From: Chryseobacterium daecheongense
GTDB taxonomy: Bacteria; Bacteroidota; Bacteroidia; Flavobacteriales; Weeksellaceae
Assembly (NCBI RefSeq): GCF_003729955.1
Contig: NZ_RJTX01000003.1
Span: forward strand, 105,297-169,296
Reading direction: 5' to 3'
Length of the DNA stretch: 64,000 nucleotides
Of this stretch, positions 19,899-27,754 are shown in pieces. A program made the translations under genes and the position numbers. The first letter of the stretch is position 1. Each line of letters starts with the position of its first letter. The notes under the pieces are model-generated. The model did no database searches. It was not told where the DNA came from and saw nothing but the letters and a program-made list of their open reading frames with translations.

Positions 19899-19931
19899 AA
19901 AAACCACGATTTCCCAATCGTGGTTTTTTTA
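19899..19931 (+). terminator. Rho-independent terminator after array member B'
   Basis: AAACCACGAT and ATCGTGGTTT form a 10-bp stem with a 6-base loop followed by a long T-run. The core stem is identical to that after the preceding array gene. Confidence 0.88.
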
Positions 19932-19964
19932 TTATTTTTTCAAGCAATTAATACTTTTTATTAT

Positions 19965-19972
19965 TAAATTTG
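19965..19972 (+). promoter_or_regulatory. -7 promoter box of the fourth array gene
   Basis: TAAATTTG lies 19 bases before the ATG at 19992, the same spacing as in the first array gene. Confidence 0.55.
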
Positions 19973-19991
19973 TGATAAAAGCCAGTCCTAA

Positions 19992-22900
19992 ATGAAGAAA
20001 ATTCTATCTTTTCTATTTATACTTTTTATTTTCACCTCCACTTTTGCACAATTGGACCGTGAGCACTGGTTTGCCCCGATGGTAGACAGAACCAATAACC
20101 CCAATCCTTATCAGAGACTTTATTTATCGACTAACAGGACAACTCCTTTTGCAGTAAGCATTTATAATAATAACACCCTGATTGGAAACATAATCATCAG
20201 TAAGAATAATCCCCAGAAATTTGATGTATTAAGAGACTATATCATTACCACACAACAAGCGGATTTATTTACCCCAACATCCAAGGGACTTTATCTGAAG
20301 GCGGAATTCCCATTTTATGCCAATTTAAGATTTTCGGTATTCAACCACGCAGAAATTATTACCTCGAAAGGGATTCCATCCACCGGAAAAAATTTCTATG
20401 CTGCTCATGCCCCAATTACAGTTAGCAACGGCATCCTCAATTTTATGTCAAGTATTTTGGCAACAGAAGACAATACCACGATAACCGTTTCAGGATATAA
20501 ACCTACCGTTCAGTTTTCTAATGGAACAACCGGGGCAACCAACCCAACAATGACCTTTACTTTAAATAAAGGCCAATCTTATATTATTGATGGAATAGGA
20601 AATATCACAGGAAATTTTGACGGTTTTATCGGAGCTAAAATCACGGCAAATAAACCCGTTAATATCACCAACGGAAATTTCAATGGCCAATATGCGGGAA
20701 ATTTTGCTACAAGCTCTGATATCCTGATGGATCAGGCTGTTCCCGTTGAAAGGTTGGGAACTGAATTTGCTCTGGTAAAAGGAAATGGCAATATAGGCTC
20801 CAATATGGAAGGAGCATTAGTAATTGCCACAGAAGATAATACTCAGATTTTTGTCAATAATGAAATCCCACCCATTGCTACTTTAAATACAGGCCAATAT
20901 TTTGTAGTTCCTGATACCAAATTTATTCTGCAGGGAACTACAGGACATTATAATCTGTACATGAAGACCTCTAAAAATGCATATGTGTACCAGATGCTTG
21001 CAGGGGCTGCAACAACAGGAAATGAAGTGGCCACTGGAGGATTCAATTTTATACCTGCCCTTAACTGTTATTTACCTAAACAAATCAATGAACTCGGATT
21101 TATTGATGAAAATTTCGTTCATTCTAATAACAACCCTTCCGGGATCTTAAATATTCCTACAAAACTCAATCTTATTACTGAAAAAGGAGCTATTGTTACC
21201 GTAAATGGTGCTGTTCCTCCAGCAGCTACTGGACCTTTCAATATGACCGGAACCAACAATTGGGTGACCTATGGAATTCCAAACGTATCCGGAAACATCA
21301 CCGTTGTTTCAAGTAAGGCTATTACCGCGGGAATCAATGCAGGAAGTGACGCGGTGGGATATGGAGGTTTTTTTGCCGGCTTCCCCACTCAGCCGGTTAT
21401 CCTGAAATCAGGTGGAGATTGTGTTCCCGGAATCATACTTACAGTAGATCCCGTGATTTATGATACCTATCAATGGTATGTCAATGGTAACCTAATCCCA
21501 GGAGCTACAGGAGCATCATACTCTCCTACTCAGTCAGGTTATTATACTTGTTCAGTAACAATGGGAAGCTGTGCTCCTTTGGTAACGGAACAGTTCAAAG
21601 TTTTAAATTGTACAAAACTAAGCACGGCAACTTATAATGTCTGTACTTCACAAACTATTACTCCGACTTTCAGTAGTTCTACTCAGACTCCGGTTCCTTC
21701 AACTGTAGCAATTACCACACAACCTACCTTAGGAACCGCTGTTGTAAATCCTACAACCGGAGTAATCACCTATACCGTTACCAATCCCGGAACTACAGGA
21801 ACAGATACTTTCGTGTATTCGTTCTGTGGAAATAATCCTGATTTCCCGGATTGTGAAACAGTAACAGTAACAATCAATATTCAGTCTATTCCTGTCCAGA
21901 ATACAACAATCAATGCCTGTAATATTAATGGTCAGGGAACTTTCAATCTGACTACAGCAACTGTTACTACCAGTTCACCTGTTACGATTACTTACTACCC
22001 CACCTTAGCAGATGCTCAAACGGAAAATCCGGGTGCATTGATCACTACTCCTACAACATATACTGCTCCGAACGGGACGATTGTTTACGCAGTGGTAAAA
22101 AATTCCCTCGGCTGTAAAAGTATTGCCCAGATTACACTTAACTTATATAACCTGGCAATAGTAGTGGATAATTATAATGGTGTTTTCTGTGATGATAATT
22201 TAGATGGCACAGTTAATATAGTTTTATCAAGCATTACTCCTATTGTTCTCAACAACCCAACCTATTTTACCAATGTAAGATATTATGCCAACCTAACGGA
22301 TGCTAATGCAGGAAATGCCAATACACTTCCTAATAACTGGAGCTATACTGCTCCAACAACAATTTATATCCGGGTAGATTCTCCCGACGGATGTGCTGCT
22401 GTAATTAAGCCTTTAAATTTTAGCATTGGTGCTAAGATTCCTCTCATTACGAGTTCGGTAACTCAAACTATCTGTGACAATGATCTTGATGGTATCCTTC
22501 TAGTTGATTTACTGCAATTCATGAACCAATTTACTACGGATCCTAACGTAACGTTTAGCTTTCATGCCAGTTTAGCTGATGCACAGAATGATATCAACCC
22601 TTTAACTAATCCTGTAAGTATTAATACCGCTCAGACTATTTTTGTGAGATTTGAAAAACCGGGGGTCTGTCCGGAAGTAGGCACACTTGGTATTAATATT
22701 AAAACACCCAAGAAATCGGATATTCTTACAGACAAGATTATCTGTGCTAAGACCACAACCACTTTAGATGCAGGACCAGGATTCCAAAGTTATTTATGGA
22801 GCACGGGAGCTACAACGCCTTCCATTACCAATGTGAGCATTGGAAATTATTGGGTAGACCTTACATTCAACGGTTGCGTTTACAGACAAAATGTAAATGT

Positions 22901-23399
22901 AACTGAATCTCCTCTTCCTGAGATTATTTCTATCGACATCAATGATTCTACTGTTACTATTGGGGTAAGCGGTGGAACTCCACCATATCAATACTCCTTA
23001 GACGGGGTTACATGGCAAAGCTCAGCAGTTTTTTATAATGTTCCAAGAGGAAACCATACTGCTTATGTAAGAGATTCCCAAAACTGTGCTGTTATTGAAA
23101 AACGCTTTGTTCTTATCAATTTGATCAATACTATTACGCCTAATGATGACGGACATAATGATGACATTGATTACTCTTCCCTAATGGAAAACACTAACCT
23201 GGAATTCCGAATCTTTGACAGATATGGAGCCGAAATTTTCAGAGGTGCTCCATCAAACAGATATACATGGGACGGAAGAGTTGGCGGAAGACATGTTTAC
23301 ACGGCAACTTATTGGTATTTTATAAGCTGGACTGAGTTCGGGACTAATACTACTGTAAAATATACCAGCTGGCTATTGGTGAAAAACAGAAATAATTAG
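19992..23399 (+). CDS. T9SS type B surface protein with IgGFc-binding-like N-terminus (array member A')
   Basis: This 1135-residue protein is the longest of the array and the counterpart of its first member. Both share ADLFTPxxxGLY, DILMDQAVPVERLG, FNFIPxLxC and the two extra domains that begin CDDNLDG and CDNDLDG and contain YYANLTDANAGN and DPNVTFSFHASLADAQN. The order is signal peptide (ending TFAQ), IgGFc-binding-like region, Ig-like domain from about 475, tandem Ig/cadherin-like domain, the two CDxxxDG domains, SYLWSTGATTPS, a SprB-like repeat (GGTPPYQYSLDGVTWQ) and a type B sorting domain from about 1045 (NTITPNDDGHND). No hairpin follows the stop. Surface exposure via T9SS is a family inference. 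Confidence 0.85.
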   Translation: MKKILSFLFILFIFTSTFAQLDREHWFAPMVDRTNNPNPYQRLYLSTNRTTPFAVSIYNNNTLIGNIIISKNNPQKFDVLRDYIITTQQADLFTPTSKGLYLKAEFPFYANLRFSVFNHAEIITSKGIPSTGKNFYAAHAPITVSNGILNFMSSILATEDNTTITVSGYKPTVQFSNGTTGATNPTMTFTLNKGQSYIIDGIGNITGNFDGFIGAKITANKPVNITNGNFNGQYAGNFATSSDILMDQAVPVERLGTEFALVKGNGNIGSNMEGALVIATEDNTQIFVNNEIPPIATLNTGQYFVVPDTKFILQGTTGHYNLYMKTSKNAYVYQMLAGAATTGNEVATGGFNFIPALNCYLPKQINELGFIDENFVHSNNNPSGILNIPTKLNLITEKGAIVTVNGAVPPAATGPFNMTGTNNWVTYGIPNVSGNITVVSSKAITAGINAGSDAVGYGGFFAGFPTQPVILKSGGDCVPGIILTVDPVIYDTYQWYVNGNLIPGATGASYSPTQSGYYTCSVTMGSCAPLVTEQFKVLNCTKLSTATYNVCTSQTITPTFSSSTQTPVPSTVAITTQPTLGTAVVNPTTGVITYTVTNPGTTGTDTFVYSFCGNNPDFPDCETVTVTINIQSIPVQNTTINACNINGQGTFNLTTATVTTSSPVTITYYPTLADAQTENPGALITTPTTYTAPNGTIVYAVVKNSLGCKSIAQITLNLYNLAIVVDNYNGVFCDDNLDGTVNIVLSSITPIVLNNPTYFTNVRYYANLTDANAGNANTLPNNWSYTAPTTIYIRVDSPDGCAAVIKPLNFSIGAKIPLITSSVTQTICDNDLDGILLVDLLQFMNQFTTDPNVTFSFHASLADAQNDINPLTNPVSINTAQTIFVRFEKPGVCPEVGTLGINIKTPKKSDILTDKIICAKTTTTLDAGPGFQSYLWSTGATTPSITNVSIGNYWVDLTFNGCVYRQNVNVTESPLPEIISIDINDSTVTIGVSGGTPPYQYSLDGVTWQSSAVFYNVPRGNHTAYVRDSQNCAVIEKRFVLINLINTITPNDDGHNDDIDYSSLMENTNLEFRIFDRYGAEIFRGAPSNRYTWDGRVGGRHVYTATYWYFISWTEFGTNTTVKYTSWLLVKNRNN

Positions 23400-23516
23400 A
23401 TGATGGGTATACAGATCCATGGAATTATAACATTCATTAACAATTCCGGAAAAAGTTTAATATAACTTTAACCACTTCCAAATATTGTAAATAAGCATAA
23501 ATTGGGGTATTCTGTG

Positions 23517-23524
23517 TAATTTTG
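23517..23524 (+). promoter_or_regulatory. -7 promoter box very close to the ATG at 23534
   Basis: TAATTTTG lies only 9 bases before the ATG. If used, the transcript would have almost no leader. It also rules out the longer reading frame from the TTG at 23522. Confidence 0.45.
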
Positions 23525-23533
23525 CCCTATTAT

Positions 23534-24325
23534 ATGAAGAAACTTATTACTCTTTTGCTATTGGTTTTTTTGGCAAAGATCAATGCACAATTATACTCCG
23601 GCGAAGTATTTCTAAGGGATAATTCCATTTTATACCTAAACCAGGTATATGTAACCAATCTTAATACTCAGAAAACTGTTTTAACGGATTATAACGGGAG
23701 CTTTAATATTCAGGCTAATCCGGGGGACATTATCCGCTTTACCTCTATCGTCACCGAAAGGAAAGATATCAAGCTTTCTCCTCAAATGTTCGGAACCCGA
23801 AATTTAATTGAATTAAAAATTGCCTATCAGGAAATTCAGGAAATTGTGCTCAGCAGATTTAAACCTACCGGTAACTTGAGATATGATGTTAATTCCTTGA
23901 AAAAAGAAGATAAAGGTTTAGCCATTAAAAAAGCAATTGGCTTACCTGAACCTAAAGGCGACGGAACCCCACCTGAGCTTCCTGTTGCAGGCTTAAGAGA
24001 CGGCGGACTTACCATAAGTATTGAAAGCATCTACGATATTTTATCCGGGGAACGAAAGAAGAAACAGCGTTATGTTGCTTACGAAAGAATGAATAGTTCC
24101 ATTGCTCAAATTAAAAATTATTTGGGAAAAGATTATTTTCTGAGATTTAAAATTCCGGAAAACCTGATTGATAACTTCCTTCAGTTTGTGTATACCTCAG
24201 AAAATATACAACCATATATTCTTTCCGGAAATTTTGAAGCTGTGAAAATTCCGATTGAAAAATATTTGCCAATTTACCAGAAACGACTTAAAAACTCTCA
24301 TCTTCAGGAAGTTATAAATCAATAA
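23534..24325 (+). CDS. Secreted carboxypeptidase-regulatory-like domain protein
   Basis: This 263-residue protein has a signal peptide (MKKLITLLLLVFLAKINAQ) and then a beta-sandwich of the CarboxypepD_reg/CNA-B type at about 20-95: YSGEVFLRDNSILYLNQVYV, TDYNGSFNIQANPGDIIRFT. The rest is charged and helical with no recognised domain. Small Bacteroidota proteins of this type are often linked to surface-protein maturation or T9SS cargo, but no function is shown here. ATG at 23534 is chosen because the signal peptide starts there and a -7 box lies just upstream. It follows the adhesin array on the same strand after 134 bases without a terminator. Confidence 0.75.
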   Translation: MKKLITLLLLVFLAKINAQLYSGEVFLRDNSILYLNQVYVTNLNTQKTVLTDYNGSFNIQANPGDIIRFTSIVTERKDIKLSPQMFGTRNLIELKIAYQEIQEIVLSRFKPTGNLRYDVNSLKKEDKGLAIKKAIGLPEPKGDGTPPELPVAGLRDGGLTISIESIYDILSGERKKKQRYVAYERMNSSIAQIKNYLGKDYFLRFKIPENLIDNFLQFVYTSENIQPYILSGNFEAVKIPIEKYLPIYQKRLKNSHLQEVINQ

Positions 24326-24406
24326 TATAAATATAGTGTTTAAAAAAAAGATGTTGTAATTTTTTGCAGTATAATTTCTTTAAAAAAAGTGAAAAATATG
24401 TTTTAT

Positions 24407-24468
24407 TTTTATCTCACCTGTGAGTGTTTAAAATAAAAATAAAATAATCTCGTTTAGAGATAAACACT
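24407..24468. repeat. Nested inverted repeats upstream of a DUF6759-like gene
   Basis: AGTGTTTA (24423-24430) pairs with TAAACACT (24461-24468). Inside the loop, TCTC/GAGA (24448-24451 and 24457-24460) forms a small hairpin. TTTATCTC at 24408-24415 can alternatively pair with GAGATAAA at 24457-24464. The segment lies 60-120 bases before the ATG at 24528 and may be a structured leader or operator; no function is demonstrated. Confidence 0.3.
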
Positions 24469-24527
24469 AATAACAAAAAACACAAGTTAGAGAAAAAAAC
24501 GCTACTTTTTAACTTAGATATTAGTGA

Positions 24528-25307
24528 ATGAAAAAATTAGTTTTACTCTTTAGTGCCGTCTTATTCTTTAATGTTTCTGCCCAGAAAAAGGATAAGGATT
24601 ACAGTAATATTTTAAAAAGCAAAAACATCTACGAGATCAATGCTTTTTTAAGAGATGCTCATCCCGATGATCCTCGCAGATCTGTGCTTAAGCCAAGAGT
24701 GATGGAAATGATGAAAGAATACATTAAAACGGCTCACCCGGCAGATCAAAAGGTAAAACAGATGCAGGAAATGCTGGCTTTGTTAAAAAGAAGACCTTCA
24801 ACCAAAATCTCTTTTGATGAGATGAATGCCATTATCAAACAAAAGCAGATTGCCAAGTATAAAGCTGAGTTAGCAGCCAAACAATCTACTGTACAGTATA
24901 CTCCAAGTAATGCACAAAATGTTTTTGTAGCCAATACAGCTGCCACTTCCAATGTTGCCGCTATTCCTGATGCTGAAGCTGAAGAGTTCAATATGCTAAT
25001 GAGTGTTTCTCCTGTGGAGCACAAAAATAAAACAGTTAAAATTCTAAACTCTTTATTTGATAACGATCCGAACAGTAAAGAATGTATCGTTCTTATTGAG
25101 AATAAGTCTGATTGCAATATTATTGTAAGAATGGAAGGAGTAGGAAATACAAAATACAGGCTGGCTGTTCCCGCCCATAATGATAATTCCATTGTAGTGG
25201 AAAAAGGAGATTATCTTTTCACAAGCCTTGTTTGCGGTGCTCAGTACGCTTCTCAGAAGACTATCCAAAAACCTCTTATGGTGGCTCTGGGATCTTCCGG
25301 GAAATAA
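24528..25307 (+). CDS. Secreted DUF6759-like protein
   Basis: This 259-residue protein has a signal peptide (MKKLVLLFSAVLFFNVSAQ). An N-terminal segment, ILKSKNIYEINAFLRDAHPDDPRRSVLKP, is nearly repeated in the gene at 26259. A coiled Ala/Gln-rich middle follows. The C-terminal domain (about 165-255) carries ENKSDCNIIVRMEG and FTSLVCGAQYASQK, with the two cysteines conserved in all four copies of this window. Family identity (DUF6759) is from memory. The function is unknown, but repetition of this domain in secreted and lipoprotein forms suggests a periplasmic or surface role. Confidence 0.75.
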   Translation: MKKLVLLFSAVLFFNVSAQKKDKDYSNILKSKNIYEINAFLRDAHPDDPRRSVLKPRVMEMMKEYIKTAHPADQKVKQMQEMLALLKRRPSTKISFDEMNAIIKQKQIAKYKAELAAKQSTVQYTPSNAQNVFVANTAATSNVAAIPDAEAEEFNMLMSVSPVEHKNKTVKILNSLFDNDPNSKECIVLIENKSDCNIIVRMEGVGNTKYRLAVPAHNDNSIVVEKGDYLFTSLVCGAQYASQKTIQKPLMVALGSSGK

Positions 25308-25361
25308 TTCCCTTCTTGTTGTCGTACGAATAAAAGCAGGAGATTATAGGTAATTTTTTCC

Positions 25362-25369
25362 TATTTTTG
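25362..25369 (+). promoter_or_regulatory. -7 promoter box of trmB
   Basis: TATTTTTG followed by C lies 20 bases before the trmB ATG. Confidence 0.55.
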
Positions 25370-25389
25370 CAGCGTTTTATATCTTACTC

Positions 25390-26067
25390 ATGGGGAAAAA
25401 TAAATTAGCGAGATTCGCAGAAAATAAATTACTGCCAAACGTTATCCAGCCTACAAGAGAAGAGGCGTTAAGCGGCTTTGAACTTAAAGGAAAATGGAGA
25501 TCGGAATTCTTTAAAAACGACAATCCTATCGTTCTTGAATTGGGATGTGGAAAAGGAGAATATTCTGTAGGACTTGCTAAAACATTTCCTGAAAAAAACT
25601 TTATCGGGATCGATATAAAGGGAGCAAGATTTTGGTTCGGAGCAAAGGAAGCGGTGGAAAATAACATGAACAATGTTGCATTCTTAAGAACACAGATCGA
25701 ATTGGTTGACTGCTTTTTTGACGAAAATGAAGTGGATGAAATCTGGATTACTTTCCCTGACCCTCAAATCAAATACAAGCGTACCAAACACAGACTGACA
25801 CACCCTGACTTTTTAAACCGATATAAAAAATTCCTTAAGCCAGGAGGAATCATTCATCTAAAAACAGACTCTGAATTCCTTCATGGATATACGTTGGGTT
25901 ATCTGCAAGGTGCCGGTTATGAAATTATTACAGCACATCATGATATTTACGGTGCTCCGGAATATGATCCGAATACACCGCATTTAAGAGATATAAAGAC
26001 CTATTACGAAGAGTTATTCTCTGCAAAAGGGAAAACCATCACTTATATTAAATTTCGAATCAAATAA
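25390..26067 (+). CDS. trmB: tRNA (guanine-N7-)-methyltransferase
   Basis: This cytoplasmic enzyme uses S-adenosylmethionine to methylate G46 of tRNA at N7. The SAM-binding motif is IVLELGCGKGEYSVGLA (about 50-66) and FIGIDIKGARFW follows. The catalytic/tRNA-binding region reads WITFPDPQIKYKRTKHRLTHP (starting near residue 119), which is the hallmark FPDPW/K-HxKRR region of the family. Length is 225 residues, typical. It sits between two DUF6759-like genes with its own -7 box. A tandem pair of hairpins follows; the second is a good terminator. Confidence 0.95.
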   Translation: MGKNKLARFAENKLLPNVIQPTREEALSGFELKGKWRSEFFKNDNPIVLELGCGKGEYSVGLAKTFPEKNFIGIDIKGARFWFGAKEAVENNMNNVAFLRTQIELVDCFFDENEVDEIWITFPDPQIKYKRTKHRLTHPDFLNRYKKFLKPGGIIHLKTDSEFLHGYTLGYLQGAGYEIITAHHDIYGAPEYDPNTPHLRDIKTYYEELFSAKGKTITYIKFRIK

Positions 26068-26140
26068 ATAAAAAAACAACAAAAACAATGATGATAAAAG
26101 TCCTCTCAACTTCTAAAAACTTTACTAGTTAACAAATAAA

Positions 26141-26161
26141 TTAAGTGAAAGCTTCACTTAA
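26141..26161. repeat. Hairpin upstream of the trmB terminator
   Basis: TTAAGTGAA and TTCACTTAA form a perfect 9-bp stem with a 3-base loop. It has no T-run. It lies 11 bases before the second hairpin and about 74 bases after the trmB stop. Confidence 0.5.
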
Positions 26162-26172
26162 AACAGCATACG

Positions 26173-26200
26173 GGTTGTAAAATTTTACAACCTGTTTTTT
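26173..26200 (+). terminator. Rho-independent terminator after trmB
   Basis: The 20-base perfect palindrome GGTTGTAAAATTTTACAACC is followed by G and six T residues. Confidence 0.85.
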
Positions 26201-26258
26201 GCATATATTATAAAAACACAAATAAAAATGATTCTTTATTTATTAAAAAACATTATTC

Positions 26259-26909
26259 ATGAAAAAAAGTTCCCTTATTATTTCATTAGTATTCATATTA
26301 AATTCATGCAATACCAACACCAATATTTCAAAAAACTCCAAAAACATTCTTGAAAGCAAAGATATTCAAGAAATCGAAAGATTCCTGAAAACCTCCCATC
26401 CGGAAGATCCCAGAAGAACGGTTTTAAAACCTAAATTAATCGCGTTGAAAAACCTGGAGTGGACAAAAGGTAAAAAAGATGCCAAGCCAATGGAGGCAAG
26501 GCCTGTTATTTCGGAGATTCCCATCAATACTATGAGAAATTCAAATTCAGCAGAAGCGGAAGAATTTAAACATCTTATCACTGCCACATCAAAAGAGCAT
26601 AAGGAAAAAACAGTAAAACTTCTGAATGCCATGTTTAATGAAGACATCAGCAGCAAAGAAGTGATTATTTTATTTAAAAATCATTCTGATTGTAATTTAG
26701 TAGTGAGAATTCATGGAAAAGACTTTTACAATATGGCGGTTCCTGCCAAAGGTGAAAATTTCATGGTGATTAATAAAGGAGCATATGTTTTAACCAGCAA
26801 TGTTTGTGATGTTTTATACTCTTCGAAAAAAGATATTAAAAAAAGTATTATCTTAACAATTAGCAATCCTGCTCCAATAGGAAACAAAACTATTCTGGGA
26901 AAAAAATAA
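26259..26909 (+). CDS. DUF6759-like lipoprotein
   Basis: This 216-residue protein has a lipoprotein signal with a lipobox ending LNSC at about residue 17, so it is predicted to be lipid-anchored. The segment ILESKDIQEIERFLKTSHPEDPRRTVLKPK closely matches the gene at 24528 and indicates duplication. The C-terminal domain has KNHSDCNLVVRIHG and LTSNVCDVLYSSKK with the two invariant cysteines, and VPAKGENFMVINKGAYVL between them. It is followed after 27 bases by a shorter relative, so the two are probably co-transcribed. Function is unknown. Confidence 0.75.
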   Translation: MKKSSLIISLVFILNSCNTNTNISKNSKNILESKDIQEIERFLKTSHPEDPRRTVLKPKLIALKNLEWTKGKKDAKPMEARPVISEIPINTMRNSNSAEAEEFKHLITATSKEHKEKTVKLLNAMFNEDISSKEVIILFKNHSDCNLVVRIHGKDFYNMAVPAKGENFMVINKGAYVLTSNVCDVLYSSKKDIKKSIILTISNPAPIGNKTILGKK

Positions 26910-26936
26910 AAAGATCGTATTCCCGTTTAACAAAGT

Positions 26937-27401
26937 ATGAATATGAAAAAGCTACTTCCTTTTTCCTTAGCTATTATTGCATTACTAATGGATAGTTGTG
27001 GAAGCATAAACTATAATAAAAAGTATCCGGAGAGAAAGCCCTCTCCCCCATCGGCGAATACAGGGAGCAGAAATACTTCCGCATCACAGGTGGAAAGAGA
27101 ATATCAGGCTTTAATAAAGACCTATAAGCCGGAAACAGCGGAAGTCCTGACAGATCTGTTGAATGATTCTTCAGACAGCCCAAAAACATCGATTACGGTT
27201 GAAAATAATTCCCGTTGTAATATGGTTCTAACTATAAGTGGTACTAATTATTTCAAAAAAATCCCCATTGGGGCCAATAAAATCGGAAGTGCCATGGTTT
27301 TGAAAAACCAAAACTACAACTTCTCCGGGATGGTTTGTAATTCGGTGTATCAAAAAACAAAATTCATTACAAGCTCTTATCACATAACACTTTCTAATTA
27401 A
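26937..27401 (+). CDS. Short DUF6759-like lipoprotein
   Basis: This 154-residue protein is the smallest and most divergent family copy here. The signal sequence ends in a lipobox-like MDSC (residues about 18-21). An ATG two codons downstream (26943) gives MKKLLPF and is an equally good start. After a Pro/Ser-rich linker, the C-terminal domain reads ENNSRCNMVLTISG and FSGMVCNSVYQK, keeping both invariant cysteines while the VPAKG segment has become IPIGANK. It follows the preceding lipoprotein closely. Its role is unknown; two adjacent lipoproteins of one family could form a heteromer, which is only an inference. Confidence 0.7.
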   Translation: MNMKKLLPFSLAIIALLMDSCGSINYNKKYPERKPSPPSANTGSRNTSASQVEREYQALIKTYKPETAEVLTDLLNDSSDSPKTSITVENNSRCNMVLTISGTNYFKKIPIGANKIGSAMVLKNQNYNFSGMVCNSVYQKTKFITSSYHITLSN

Positions 27402-27468
27402 AAAACTCAGAGAAAAATTTCATAGTCAATACATTTATCAAAGATGTGTGATATAACGAATATTTTGT

Positions 27469-27476
27469 TACTTTTG
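27469..27476 (+). promoter_or_regulatory. -7 promoter box of the double-glycine peptide gene
   Basis: TACTTTTG fits TAnnTTTG and lies 32 bases before the ATG at 27509, which supports expression of this small gene from its own promoter. Confidence 0.55.
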
Positions 27477-27508
27477 AATAACAATCATTAATTACAAAAT
27501 TAAATACT

Positions 27509-27688
27509 ATGAAAAATTTAAAGAAAGTCTCAAGAAATGAGCTAAGAACAATTAAAGGAGGATATAGAAGCTGCCTAGACGGCTGCAATTTAGAAACCGG
27601 AGAAATATGCTGCGGTGGTGTTTGCAGAATCGGGGTAGTATATCAGGATCCGGGTAATCCGGATATTACTTTTGTAAAATGTCCCTAA
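27509..27688 (+). CDS. Double-glycine leader, cysteine-rich bacteriocin-like peptide
   Basis: This 59-residue peptide starts MKNLKKVSRNELRTIKGG. That is a double-glycine leader of the kind cut by C39-type peptidase transporters, and matches leaders I recall from small bacteriocin-like proteins of Chryseobacterium. Cleavage after Gly18 would release a 41-residue core beginning YRSC. The core has six cysteines (C22, C26, C34, C35, C39, C58), enough for three disulfides, and a CCGG motif. A -7 box lies upstream and a strong bidirectional terminator follows, so it is a monocistronic gene. No peptidase transporter, immunity protein or modification enzyme is visible next to it. Activity as a bacteriocin is not shown. 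Confidence 0.8.
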   Translation: MKNLKKVSRNELRTIKGGYRSCLDGCNLETGEICCGGVCRIGVVYQDPGNPDITFVKCP

Positions 27689-27701
27689 AATAAGTAAAAA
27701 C

Positions 27702-27735
27702 AAAAAACCGCTAAATAAATTTAGCGGTTTTTTTA
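27702..27735. terminator. Bidirectional terminator between the peptide gene and rpsB
   Basis: AAAAACCGCTAAAT pairs with ATTTAGCGGTTTTT, with only a few loop bases. An A-run lies on the left and a T-run on the right, so it serves the plus-strand peptide gene and the minus-strand rpsB. Confidence 0.9.
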
Positions 27736-27754
27736 TTTAAAAGAAAATCATTGA

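Noticed and set aside
24746..25192. Minus-strand open frame of 148 codons in a DUF6759-like gene
   Set aside because: The sense frame has a signal peptide and homologues in this window; the antisense frame has neither.
26088..26132. Fourteen-residue frame (MMIKVLSTSKNFTS) after trmB
   Set aside because: It is too short, has no promoter box or conserved feature, and its placement before hairpins does not fit an amino-acid attenuator.
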